Assembly: GCA_003513845.1 (NCBI GenBank)
Contig: DOTB01000084.1
Location: forward strand, 1-23,358
Length of the DNA stretch: 23,358 bases
DNA from: Candidatus Atribacteria bacterium
GTDB lineage: Bacteria; Atribacterota; Phoenicimicrobiia; Phoenicimicrobiales; Phoenicimicrobiaceae
Direction of reading: 5' to 3'
Position 1 is the stretch's first letter. The number at the start of each line of letters is the position of its first letter. The notes beneath the pieces are model-generated. The model saw only the letters and a list, made by a program, of their open reading frames with translations, had not been told where the DNA came from and made no database searches. The position numbers and the translations under genes were made by a program. Shown piece by piece: positions 1 to 7,340 of the stretch.

Positions 1-90
1 ACTGTTTTTCACACGGTCTGACGGTTCTCTGTTTCACTTTTAAGAACCTGGTTAATTAAACTTATGAAATAGGATAAAGTAAGATAAAAT

Positions 91-1065
91 ATGAAAACAT
101 TACTGGAAATAAAAAATTTAAAAACACACTTTTTTACCCATGAGGGGATAGTAAAAGCAGTAGATGGAGTTAGTTTAAAGATTAATCAAGGAGAAACCTT
201 AGGAATTGTAGGAGAATCAGGGAGCGGGAAAAGTGTTACAGCTTTATCGATAATGAGATTAATTCCTCAGCCTCCCGGGAAAATTATTAACGGGGAAGTG
301 TATTTTGAAGGTCAGGATCTCTTAAAGTTGGATGATAAAGAAATAAGAGAGATAAGAGGTAAAAAAATTTCTATGATTTTTCAAGAACCTATGACCTCCT
401 TAGATCCTGTATTCACTATAGGACACGAGATAATAGAAACTATTCAGTTACATCAACGACTGAGTAAAACAGAAGCAAGAGAAAAAGCAATAGATATCTT
501 AAAAATTGTGGGAATACCAGATGTAGAAAAGAGAATAGACAATTATCCTCATGAGTTATCGGGAGGGATGAGACAAAGAGTGATGATTGCAATGGCCCTA
601 TCTTGCAATCCTACCTTACTTATTGCTGATGAACCTACTACTGCTCTGGATGTTACTATTCAAGCCCAGATTTTAAGATTAATTAATGATTTAAAGAATA
701 AATTTGGTGCCTCAGTGATGTTGATAACTCATGATCTGGGAGTGATCGCTGAAATGTGTGATTATGTAGCAGTGATGTATGCTGGGCATATTGTAGAGTA
801 TACAGATGTATATACACTTTTTAAACACTCTCTGCACCCCTATACTAAAGGATTAAGTAAATCGATACCTCGTTTGGATGTAGAAGTGGAACATCTTGAT
901 GTAATTCCAGGAATAGTGCCCAATCTTCTTGATCTACCATCAGGATGTCCATTTCATCCCCGATGTAATTTCTGTTTTGAAAAATGTGTAGAAGAAATAC
1001 CCGAATTAATAGAGATAGAAAATTCTCACCTGGTGAAATGTCATTTGTTTAGCAGGAGAAAATAA
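91..1065 (+). CDS. oppD: Oligopeptide/dipeptide ABC transporter ATP-binding protein (OppD/DppD type)
   Basis: One of the two cytoplasmic ATPases that power a peptide importer. Visible in order are Walker A GESGSGKS (residues 41-48), Q-loop Gln98, the ABC signature LSGGM (156-160), Walker B LLIADE (176-181) and switch His214. The C-terminal oligopeptide/dipeptide extension (from about 235) carries Cys286, Cys292, Cys295, Cys299 and Cys317; related OppD/DppD subunits are reported to hold an iron-sulfur cluster there, so one is possible here. The length of 324 residues is normal for the family. The Shine-Dalgarno is weak (AGGA about 14 nt before the ATG), which suggests coupling to an upstream gene. 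The 90 bp ahead of it hold no recognisable gene end, so permease genes must lie outside the window. oppF follows 5 bp downstream. The real substrate may be a peptide, nickel or a sugar, since this subfamily serves all three. Confidence 0.93.
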   Translation: MKTLLEIKNLKTHFFTHEGIVKAVDGVSLKINQGETLGIVGESGSGKSVTALSIMRLIPQPPGKIINGEVYFEGQDLLKLDDKEIREIRGKKISMIFQEPMTSLDPVFTIGHEIIETIQLHQRLSKTEAREKAIDILKIVGIPDVEKRIDNYPHELSGGMRQRVMIAMALSCNPTLLIADEPTTALDVTIQAQILRLINDLKNKFGASVMLITHDLGVIAEMCDYVAVMYAGHIVEYTDVYTLFKHSLHPYTKGLSKSIPRLDVEVEHLDVIPGIVPNLLDLPSGCPFHPRCNFCFEKCVEEIPELIEIENSHLVKCHLFSRRK

Positions 1066-1070
1066 ATAGA

Positions 1071-2033
1071 ATGGAAAAATTGGTAGAAGTTAAAAATCTA
1101 AAGAAGTGGTTCTTGATAGGTAAATCTCCCCTGGGGAAGAAGGAGGCTATAAGGGCTGTAGATGATGTGAGTTTTTATATAAAGAAGAAAGAAGTTCTTG
1201 GTCTTGTCGGCGAGTCAGGATGCGGAAAGACTACTTGCGGAAAGGTTATTTTAAGGATATTAGAACCTACTGATGGAAGTATTTTTTTTGATGGCCAAGA
1301 AATTTCCCATATAAGTCGAAAGGAGATGTTAAAATTCAGGAAAAGAATGATGATTATCTATCAAGATCCTTTTGGCTCCCTTGATCCCAGAATGACCATA
1401 GGAGCAACTATTGCTGAACCGATGGAAGTGCACAAGATTGGTTCTAAAAAAGAACAAGAAAAGAGGGTAATTGAGATTATGGAAAAGGTTGGTCTTTTTC
1501 CTGATCAGATAAACAGATATCCTCATGAATTTAGTGGCGGCCAGAGGCAAAGAATAGGAATTGCCCGAGCCTTAGCTACTAACCCAGAGTTTATAGTTGC
1601 TGATGAATGTGTATCTGCTCTGGATGTTTCTATCCAAGCTCAGATTATTAATTTATTGCAAGATTTACAGAAAGAATTTGGGCTTACTCTTTTATTTGTA
1701 GCTCATGATTTAAGTGTTATAAAACACATCTGCGATAGAGTTGCAGTAATGTATTTAGGTAAAATTGTAGAGACTGCGCCTAAAAAGGAATTATTTAATA
1801 ATCCCAAGCATCCCTATACTCAGGCATTACTTTCTGCAATACCTATTCCTGATCCTAAACTCAGGAAGCGAGGAGAAATCTTAATGGGAGATGTTCCAAG
1901 TCCTATTAATCCTCCTTCTGGTTGTAGATTTCATACCAGGTGTCCTTATGTCAAGGCTATATGTAAAGAAGAAGAGCCTAAGCTTGAAACTTCAGAAAAT
2001 ACCCACCGTGTAGCTTGCCATCTATTTGTTTAA
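1071..2033 (+). CDS. oppF: Oligopeptide/dipeptide ABC transporter ATP-binding protein (OppF/DppF type)
   Basis: Partner ATPase of the preceding OppD; the two form the heterodimeric motor of a peptide importer. Motifs are Walker A GESGCGKT (47-54), Gln98, signature FSGGQ (154-158), Walker B FIVADE (174-179) and switch His212. The usual Pro after the Walker B glutamate (DEP) is Cys180 here (DEC), a mild deviation. The C-terminal peptide-transporter extension contains Cys285, Cys291, Cys298 and Cys316. The length of 320 residues is typical. The ribosome site AGGAG (1054-1058) lies inside the end of oppD, so the pair is translationally close. No clear terminator follows. Confidence 0.93.
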   Translation: MEKLVEVKNLKKWFLIGKSPLGKKEAIRAVDDVSFYIKKKEVLGLVGESGCGKTTCGKVILRILEPTDGSIFFDGQEISHISRKEMLKFRKRMMIIYQDPFGSLDPRMTIGATIAEPMEVHKIGSKKEQEKRVIEIMEKVGLFPDQINRYPHEFSGGQRQRIGIARALATNPEFIVADECVSALDVSIQAQIINLLQDLQKEFGLTLLFVAHDLSVIKHICDRVAVMYLGKIVETAPKKELFNNPKHPYTQALLSAIPIPDPKLRKRGEILMGDVPSPINPPSGCRFHTRCPYVKAICKEEEPKLETSENTHRVACHLFV

Positions 2034-2192
2034 ATATATATACGAGAATTGAAATCTTCAAGTTAATCATTACAATCAACTATTTTGGCTAAACTGGTAA
2101 TTCTTATCATTGCTTCAATTAATACCCCAAAATTGATCAAAATATTAAGTTTCTATTATACTGTAACATAATTATTAACCAGTTGGTTGATT

Positions 2193-2220
2193 TTGACTTT
2201 TTGCAAAAAAATGATATAAT
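2193..2220 (+). promoter_or_regulatory. Sigma-70/A-type promoter for the carD-like gene
   Basis: The -35 is TTGACT (2193-2198), the spacer is 16 bp and the -10 is a perfect TATAAT (2215-2220). A TG two bases ahead of the -10 makes it an extended -10 site. Start of transcription is expected near 2227, leaving a leader of about 205 nt before carD. Confidence 0.75.
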
Positions 2221-2240
2221 AATAAAGGAAAAATAAAAAA

Positions 2241-2378
2241 ACAAAAAGAGATTTATTTAAAAGTATGGAAATTTTTTAAATTTTTATATCTTTAAACTGG
2301 GACAAGATTAAGACAGAAATAAAGGGGATTTCAGGAGAAAAGAATTCCCTATTGGTTATATTGTGATTCTCTTTTTGT
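2241..2378 (+). other. Candidate structured leader RNA / member of an 11-bp inverted-repeat element family
   Basis: An exact 11-bp inverted repeat, ACAAAAAGAGA (2241-2251) with TCTCTTTTTGT (2368-2378), encloses about 116 nt. Inside, AGGGGATT (2323-2330) can pair with AATTCCCT (2343-2350) with one G-U pair. The layout (ACA...TGTAT arms, inner G-rich/C-rich hairpin, local sequence GGGG-TTTCAGG) resembles the elements at 13898-13990 and 21478-21518. It could be a cis-regulatory RNA or a mobile palindromic element that landed in the leader. The arms are partly homopolymeric, so chance pairing cannot be excluded. Confidence 0.4.
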
Positions 2379-2385
2379 ATAAAAC

Positions 2386-2414
2386 AGGAGAGGAAGTGAG
2401 AAATGGATTATTAA
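2386..2414 (+). promoter_or_regulatory. Strong Shine-Dalgarno with a three-codon mini-ORF ahead of carD
   Basis: AGGAGAGGA (2386-2394) is well spaced from an ATG at 2403 that reads Met-Asp-Tyr and stops at 2412-2414. A GTG at 2396 in the carD frame is blocked by TAA at 2420-2422 inside three tandem TTAA units. The carD ATG at 2432 has no ribosome site of its own. This suggests reinitiation or a leader role for the short frame, but could also be neutral drift. Confidence 0.45.
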
Positions 2415-2431
2415 TTAATTAATCCAAAAAA

Positions 2432-2947
2432 ATGTTTAAAATTGGCGACAAAGTTTCTCACCCAGCGTTTGGAGTTGGAGATATAAAAAAGATAGAAGAA
2501 AAAAATTTTTTAGGCAAAAAACAGAAATATTATATTTTAAAACTAATGGTAAATGAAATGACTTTGATGATTCCCGTAAACAGAGCAAAAGAAATTGGGT
2601 TAAGGCATATTATCAATCCCAAAACAGTTCCAGAGGTATTAAGTGTATTAGGGGATAAAGTAGATAATGAAATGGAAGAAAATTATAAGCACAGGATAAA
2701 ATCTCAATCAGAAATGGTGGATAGTGGCGATATCCTAAAAGTAGCTCAAGTGGTAAAAAATTATATTCACTTAGATAATAGAGATAAATTATCTACTACC
2801 GAAAAAGGATTATATGAGAGAGCTCGTAAAATATTGGAAAGTGAAATTAGTGCAGCCTGTAATATTGAAAAGAGTAAAGTAAAATTTATGATCAAAGAAG
2901 CAATTAATAAGGGAAGAGTTGGTAAAGCAGAAAGAAAAAATCATTAG
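2432..2947 (+). CDS. CarD/CdnL-type RNA polymerase-interacting transcription regulator
   Basis: The 171 residues start with MFKIGDKVSHPAFGVGDI, the typical opening of the CarD/CdnL/TRCF RNA-polymerase-interaction domain (about residues 1-60, with GDKV and GVG). A charged helical C-terminal part (about 75-165) matches the DNA-contacting helical domain of the family. Such proteins bind the RNA polymerase beta subunit and stabilise open promoter complexes. The start fits the family although no Shine-Dalgarno precedes it. The gene is monocistronic, with its own promoter (2193-2220) and a terminator at 2995. A CarD-like protein is well supported; whether it acts globally or on a few promoters cannot be told. 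Confidence 0.85.
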   Translation: MFKIGDKVSHPAFGVGDIKKIEEKNFLGKKQKYYILKLMVNEMTLMIPVNRAKEIGLRHIINPKTVPEVLSVLGDKVDNEMEENYKHRIKSQSEMVDSGDILKVAQVVKNYIHLDNRDKLSTTEKGLYERARKILESEISAACNIEKSKVKFMIKEAINKGRVGKAERKNH

Positions 2948-2994
2948 AATTAGAAAGTGAAAAATATTTTATGTTTAAAATTAATAATTGGTAA

Positions 2995-3036
2995 AATAGT
3001 CTATGTGAAAACATAGGCTATTTTTTATATTTTTTG
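2995..3036 (+). terminator. Rho-independent terminator after carD
   Basis: The 12-bp stem pairs 2995-3006 (AATAGTCTATGT) with 3011-3022 (ACATAGGCTATT), with one G-U pair and a GAAA loop. Runs of T follow. Confidence 0.85.
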
Positions 3037-3062
3037 AATTAAAATTTTTACAGTAGTATTAT
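3034..3062 (+). promoter_or_regulatory. Candidate promoter for folD
   Basis: TTGAAT (3034-3039), a 17-bp spacer and TATTAT (3057-3062), overlapping the tail of the carD terminator and about 50 bp before the folD ATG. Spacing is ideal; hexamers are 4-5 of 6 matches. Confidence 0.55.
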
Positions 3063-3111
3063 ATCAATAGCTGTAAAAAGTAAAAAATTACAGAGAGGAG
3101 AGAAGTTTATC

Positions 3112-3978
3112 ATGGCCAAGATTATTGATGGAAGAAAGATAGCTAAAGAACTTAATGAATCATTAAAAGTAGAAGTAGAAGAGTTTGTAAAGAAAAATAA
3201 ACTTATTCCTAAATTAGCAGCGGTAATCGCAGGAGAAGATCCCGCATCATTGTTTTATGTTAAAATGATTAGCCGGGCTTGCGAAAAGGTTTCTATTGAT
3301 TTTGAAAAATACAGTCTATCTGAAAATACTAACGAAAAAGAAATTCTTAAACTTATAGAAAATTTGAATAAAAATAAAAAAATAAGTGGAATTATAGTGC
3401 AAGTTCCCTTACCTAAACATATTAATCAGGAGAGGGTACAAGAGGCAGTCAGCCCTTCCAAGGATGTAGATTGTTTTAATCCTATTAACATGGGAAGATT
3501 GGCTTTAGGGAAACCAGAGTTTTTACCTTGCACTCCTTACGCAGTATACGAGCTGATAAAAAGAGAGAATATTAAGGTCGAAGGAAAACATACAGTTATT
3601 GTGGGAAGAAGTAGTATTGTAGGAAAACCAATGTCACTTATACTTCTCCAGAAAGAGCCGTATGCCAATGCTACCCTTACAGTCTGTCATTCCCGGACCA
3701 ATGATTTGGCTTACTATACTTGCCAGGCAGATATTTTAATTGTAGCAGTAGGTATACCTAAAATAATTAAAAAAGATATGGTTAAAGAGGGAGCAGTGGT
3801 TATAGATGTAGGGACCAATGAAGTGGAGGGAAAATTAGTTGGGGATGTAGCTTATGAAGAAGTCTTGGATAAAGTATCTGTTATTACCCCCGTCCCTGGA
3901 GGTGTTGGACCAATAACTAATATTATGCTGATGAAAAATACCTTGAAAGCAGCAGAAAATTTAGTGAACATTGAATAA
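3112..3978 (+). CDS. folD: Methylenetetrahydrofolate dehydrogenase / methenyltetrahydrofolate cyclohydrolase (FolD), possibly dehydrogenase-only
   Basis: Cytoplasmic one-carbon enzyme interconverting 5,10-methylene-, methenyl- and 10-formyl-tetrahydrofolate. Full length at 288 residues. Seen: GEDPAS and Tyr49, GIIVQVPLP (93-101, with Gln97), KDVD (117-120), PCTP (139-142), the NAD(P)-binding GRSSIVGKP (165-173) and the family signature PGGVGPIT (262-269). Odd points: the lysine four residues after the conserved tyrosine (Lys54 in E. coli, Lys56 in human), needed for cyclohydrolase activity, is Ile53 here. The usual Gly after DVD is Cys121, and the Gly after PCTPx is Ala144. FolDs lacking this lysine may carry only the dehydrogenase step, with a separate cyclohydrolase (FchA) elsewhere. 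AGGAG at 3096-3100 supports the start. A terminator and own promoter suggest a single-gene unit. Confidence 0.95.
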   Translation: MAKIIDGRKIAKELNESLKVEVEEFVKKNKLIPKLAAVIAGEDPASLFYVKMISRACEKVSIDFEKYSLSENTNEKEILKLIENLNKNKKISGIIVQVPLPKHINQERVQEAVSPSKDVDCFNPINMGRLALGKPEFLPCTPYAVYELIKRENIKVEGKHTVIVGRSSIVGKPMSLILLQKEPYANATLTVCHSRTNDLAYYTCQADILIVAVGIPKIIKKDMVKEGAVVIDVGTNEVEGKLVGDVAYEEVLDKVSVITPVPGGVGPITNIMLMKNTLKAAENLVNIE

Positions 3979-4031
3979 TGAATATTGATTCGTATCGTGT
4001 AATATTTAAAGCAAATCAGAAATTTGGAGAA

Positions 4032-4055
4032 GTAGGGGCATAATACTTCGTGCCC
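4032..4055 (+). repeat. Dispersed intergenic repeat, GTAGGGGCA...TGCCC type
   Basis: GTAGGGGCA followed after a short AT-rich stretch by CGTGCCC; GGGCA can pair with TGCCC. A second copy with the same order of elements lies at 23201-23224, so this is one member of a small dispersed palindromic family. Confidence 0.5.
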
Positions 4056-4182
4056 AAATCAAGAAAGTAGATTTCCGTTTCCCTGGGACCGACAGGAGAG
4101 GATTATAGATAGGGATGACCACTGCAAAATAAGTTTTTAAAGCCAGGTAAATATAGTGGTTTGATTTAAGAGCCTAATAATC

Positions 4183-4207
4183 GTAGGACAGGCGTCTTGC
4201 CTGTCTA
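4183..4207 (+). repeat. Dispersed palindromic repeat, GTAGGACAGGC type
   Basis: GACAGGC (4187-4193) and GCCTGTC (4199-4205) are exact inverted arms around a 5-nt loop. Diverged copies with the same GGACnnGCGTCTTGnnT layout are at about 13714-13740 and 14818-14842. It sits directly ahead of the osmC ribosome site. Confidence 0.55.
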
Positions 4208-4227
4208 TTGAAAGTAAGGAGGAAAAG

Positions 4228-4668
4228 ATGAATATACGAACTTATAAAGCCACAACAAAATGGATAGAAGGAAGTAAGTCAGAAACTGAAATAAGGGAGT
4301 TTAAAGTTAAAATCGATGAACCTTTAGAATTAAGGGGAACCAATACTGCCCCCAACCCGGTAGAATTATTGTTAGCTTCCTTAGGTGGATGTATAGTGTT
4401 AACTTATCGAGGTTATGCGAAAAAATATGGAATAGAAATAGAGAATATAGAAGTTAATTTAGAAGGAGATATGATTCGCGGTGGTTGGGTAGATGAGAAA
4501 GACAAAGAGAGAAAAGGTTTCAGAGAAATTAGATATGAGGTAAGAATAAAAACAAAGGCTTCAGCAGAAAAAGTTAACCAACTTCATAAATTAGTGGAAG
4601 AAAAATGTCCAGTATCTGATATGCTGGTAAACCCAACAGAAGTAAAAGGAATAGTTAAAATTGGATAA
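4228..4668 (+). CDS. OsmC-family protein
   Basis: The 146 residues carry the OsmC/Ohr fold signature: NPVELLLASLGGC (43-55, with conserved Glu46 and Cys55) and the second cysteine in EKCPVSDML (Cys127). This pair is the redox dithiol that reduces organic or fatty-acid hydroperoxides in characterised members. Many small OsmC proteins of anaerobes have unproven substrates, so peroxidase activity is inferred from the two cysteines only. A strong AAGGAGG ribosome site precedes the ATG. The gene converges on mnmG, whose end is 51 bp downstream. No promoter is obvious in the repeat-bearing gap after folD. Confidence 0.88.
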   Translation: MNIRTYKATTKWIEGSKSETEIREFKVKIDEPLELRGTNTAPNPVELLLASLGGCIVLTYRGYAKKYGIEIENIEVNLEGDMIRGGWVDEKDKERKGFREIRYEVRIKTKASAEKVNQLHKLVEEKCPVSDMLVNPTEVKGIVKIG

Positions 4669-4718
4669 TTCATCAATTTAATATAATTACTGATTCGTTA
4701 AATACTGTACGCTATCCG

Positions 4719-6608
4719 CTAATGGCGAGCTATACGCTTTGTTGTTCTTTTCATCTTCTCAATATTTATCATTAAAGCGGTAATATCTGAAGGAGTTATT
4801 CCAGGTATTCTTTTAGCCTGGCCTAAAGAGATTGGCTGTATTTCTGAAAATCTTTCCTTACCTTCGTGGGATATGCCATGCAACTTGAAATAGTCGATAC
4901 CTTTAGGTATTTTATAATTTTCTAATTTTTTAAATTTTTTTACCTGAATTTCTTGGCGTTTGATATACCCTGCGTATTTAATTTGAATTTCTACCTGCTC
5001 AGTCACTTCAGTGGGAAGTTTTGGTCTATTAGGGTCAATAGAAGAAGTTTGGCTATAAGTTATTTCAGGTCTGGTTAGCAGAGTAGCTAAATTTGTTGCT
5101 TCCGAAAGCGGAGTAGTATGCAATTTACTCAGCAAATGATTTACTTCTTCAGTTGGGCGAATGATTACTTCTCTTAATCTTTCTTTTTCTTTTTCAATTA
5201 ATTCTTTTTTCTTCAAGAATTTTTGGTATCTTTGTTCCGAAATTAGACCTAATTTATAACCATAAGGAGTAAGTCTCAAATCAGCATTGTCCTGTCTTAA
5301 TAAAAGTCGATACTCAGCTAATCCAGTCCTTAATCGGTATGGTTCGGTAACACTTTTAGTAACTAAATCATCTATCTCTACTGCGATATAAGCTTCTGAG
5401 CGATCCAAAATTAAAGGTTCTTTACCTGATATAAGTTGTACTGCATTTATGCCAGCTATCAAACCTTGTTCAGCAGCCTCTTCATAACCAGATGTTCCGT
5501 TAATCTGTCCAGCCAAAAATAATCCTTTAATTATTTTAGTTTCTAAAGAATATTTTAATTGATTGGGATAGATTATATCATATTCAATGGCATATCCATA
5601 CCGAATAATCTTACACTTTTCTAAACCTTTAATAGTATGCAGGGCTTCTTGCTGGGCATCAGCAGGAAGACTAGTAAAAAACCCCTGTAAATATATTTCT
5701 TCGGTATTATATCCTTCTGGTTCTAAAAATATCTGGTGAGAATTTTTTTCAGGAAATCTTATTATTTTATCTTCTACCGAGGGACAATATCTAATGGCTG
5801 CACTTTGAATAGTGCCATTTAAAAGGGGTACGCGATTGATATTGTTTTGGATTACTTTATGGGTCTTTTGGTTAGTTCGGGTCATAAATACTGAAAAATT
5901 ATTATATATTTTACCTTCATTCTCAAAGGAGAAGGCCAAAGGTAAATCCGCACTTTTTTGTTCCTCCATTTGGGAAAAATCTACTGTTCTTCTGTCTATA
6001 CGAGGGGGGGTACTGGTATTTAATCTGCCAACTTTTAAACCCAAACTTTTAAGGCTTTCAGCTAGATCAATAGATGCAATCTCACCTGCTCTTCCAGCAG
6101 AATAAATAGTCTTTCCGATATAAATCAATCCATTCAAAAAAGTTCCGGGAGTTAAAATTACTGTAGGAGAAGAGAATTCTAAACCACTTTTAACCATTAC
6201 TCCTTTTACTTGGAAATTATTTACTATTAATTTTGTTACCATCTCTTGTTTTAAGTCTAAGTTTTCCTGGATTTGAAGAGTGTGTATCATTTCCTGAGTA
6301 TATAATTTTTTGTCTATCTGTGCTCTTAGTGCCCACATAGCTGGACCTTTACTAGTATTCAACATTCTTATATGGATAGTAGCTTTATCAGCATTTTTAG
6401 CCATTTCTCCGCCTAAGGCGTCGATTTCTCGAGCTACATGTCCTTTACCTGGTCCTCCTATTGAGGGGTTGCAGGGCATCAGAGCAATATTGTCTATATT
6501 GGAAGTAATAAGAAGTGTTTTTGCTCCCATTCTGGAAGCAGCCAGGGCAGCTTCACAGCCAGCATGGCCCCCTCCTACTACAATTACATCATATTGGTAG
6601 TGTTTCAC
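4719..6608 (-). CDS. mnmG: tRNA uridine-5-carboxymethylaminomethyl(34) synthesis enzyme MnmG (GidA)
   Basis: FAD protein that, with MnmE (not in the window), builds the cmnm5 group on wobble uridine 34 of several tRNAs. The 629 residues are a normal length. Seen: the Rossmann motif VGGGHAGCEAA (11-21), CNPSIGGPGKGH (46-57, Cys46), RMLNTSKGPA (81-90), YCPS-EDK (274-281, Cys275) and GTSGYEEAAEQG (371-382). The residues before the second cysteine read SAAIRYCPS rather than the usual GPRYCPS. The start is GTG (complement of 6606-6608) with AGGAGA upstream on the minus strand. The last residues (about KRIARH) are encoded by an intergenic-repeat-like sequence (about 4711-4740), so the extreme C-terminus appears repeat-derived. 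It is transcribed alone, convergent with the OsmC gene. Confidence 0.96.
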   Translation of the reverse strand: MKHYQYDVIVVGGGHAGCEAALAASRMGAKTLLITSNIDNIALMPCNPSIGGPGKGHVAREIDALGGEMAKNADKATIHIRMLNTSKGPAMWALRAQIDKKLYTQEMIHTLQIQENLDLKQEMVTKLIVNNFQVKGVMVKSGLEFSSPTVILTPGTFLNGLIYIGKTIYSAGRAGEIASIDLAESLKSLGLKVGRLNTSTPPRIDRRTVDFSQMEEQKSADLPLAFSFENEGKIYNNFSVFMTRTNQKTHKVIQNNINRVPLLNGTIQSAAIRYCPSVEDKIIRFPEKNSHQIFLEPEGYNTEEIYLQGFFTSLPADAQQEALHTIKGLEKCKIIRYGYAIEYDIIYPNQLKYSLETKIIKGLFLAGQINGTSGYEEAAEQGLIAGINAVQLISGKEPLILDRSEAYIAVEIDDLVTKSVTEPYRLRTGLAEYRLLLRQDNADLRLTPYGYKLGLISEQRYQKFLKKKELIEKEKERLREVIIRPTEEVNHLLSKLHTTPLSEATNLATLLTRPEITYSQTSSIDPNRPKLPTEVTEQVEIQIKYAGYIKRQEIQVKKFKKLENYKIPKGIDYFKLHGISHEGKERFSEIQPISLGQAKRIPGITPSDITALMINIEKMKRTTKRIARH

Positions 6609-7080
6609 TCTTTCAGTCTCTCCTTTAGTTTAGGTTAAAATTTTAATAATTACATTTTTTATTTTGATTGTGTATCTTAATTTGATATTTAGTTACTTAG
6701 TTAGCCATTTAATTGGTTGTTAAATTATTAGTGTTAAACCAATTAATCAGTTAATTAATTTATATTGCATTTTAAATTTTAAACTAACGACTATTTACTA
6801 TTCACTAAATATTAATTTTTGCTTAGCATATTCTAATATATTTTGATATTTATCGCAAGTTATAGGGAAACAAAGGTGCCAGGCACCTTTGTTTCCCTGA
6901 GCCTAAGAACCGACTAAAATCTATATGATGTGCGTAATATACAAAGAGAAAAAATGATAATTTCTATCTAGTTTTACGCGATACACAATAAAAATTTTAT
7001 TCTGAATCCTGGCTTCTGGCCCCTATTTTCTTTGCGAGATATGATTCACGCAATACGCGATACGAATTTATCGGTTTTTC
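6609..7080. other. Repeat-rich intergenic region without a gene
   Basis: About 470 bp between mnmG (minus) and the tRNA-Ser promoter. It holds degenerate AGTTACTTAGTTAGCCA / AACCAATTAATCAGTTAA stretches, an AACTAACGACTA fragment (about 6781-6793) also found ahead of tRNA-Arg and tRNA-Ser(CGA), a 35-bp perfect palindrome (6864-6898), a CTGAATCCTGGCTTCTGG motif (about 7000-7020, related to one near 23275) and ACGCAATACGCGATACG repeats (about 7048-7065). No convincing coding frame was seen. Confidence 0.7.
6864..6898. repeat. 35-bp perfect palindrome (GGTGCCAGGCACC core)
   Basis: AGGGAAACAAAGGTGCC (6864-6880) and its exact reverse complement (6882-6898) flank a single A. There is no T tract and no adjacent gene end, so it is not a terminator for mnmG. 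Palindromes with this GGTGCC/GGCACC core resemble REP-like elements dispersed by Y1 transposases; this assignment is inference. Confidence 0.75.
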
Positions 7081-7109
7081 TTGCCTGAAAAAAATTATTA
7101 TGTTATACT
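7081..7109 (+). promoter_or_regulatory. Promoter of tRNA-Ser(GCU)
   Basis: TTGCCT (7081-7086), a 17-bp spacer and TATACT (7104-7109) with an extended TG (7101-7102). Predicted start near 7116, immediately before the tRNA. Confidence 0.65.
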
Positions 7110-7116
7110 TTTAAAT

Positions 7117-7211
7117 GGAGAGATGACCGAGAGGCCGAAGGTGGTTGCCTGCTAAGCAATTGAGCGGGTATAAAACCCGCTCCGAGGGTTCGAATCCCTC
7201 TCTCTCCGCCA
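7117..7211 (+). tRNA. tRNA-Ser, anticodon GCU
   Basis: Acceptor arms GGAGAGA (7117-7123) and TCTCTCC (7201-7207), discriminator G and an encoded CCA (7209-7211). The anticodon loop is CTGCTAA with GCT at 7151-7153, closed by TTGC/GCAA. A long variable arm (GAGCGGG...CCCGCTC, about 7162-7183) and a T-loop TTCGAAT complete a class II serine tRNA reading AGU/AGC. Confidence 0.97.
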
Positions 7212-7340
7212 TTTTTTATTTATAAGTTAAGAGGGTTGCTCTATTGCACGATTTAAGAGAATACAGCAGTATTTTTTATTACGCTACTGGTAGAACCAAA
7301 ACAGATTATCCCTTCTTTATTTCAACTAATAAAGATGTAA

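Larger units (their letters stand above)
2034..2431. other. 398-bp intergenic region: oppF 3' flank and carD promoter/leader
   Basis: There is no gene. The first part is plain AT-rich DNA with short AACCAGTTGG-like repeat fragments. A strong promoter lies at 2193-2220, followed by about 205 nt of transcribed leader. The leader can fold into a long-range stem (2241-2251 with 2368-2378), an inner hairpin (2323-2330 with 2343-2350) and ends in a strong ribosome site that serves only a three-codon reading frame. Confidence 0.7.

Noticed and set aside
1..90. Tail of an upstream permease gene
   Set aside because: No frame in the first 90 bases gives a recognisable OppC-like C-terminus.
5812..6600. 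Two plus-strand open frames opposite mnmG
   Set aside because: They are antisense shadows of a well-conserved gene, with no ribosome sites or known motifs.
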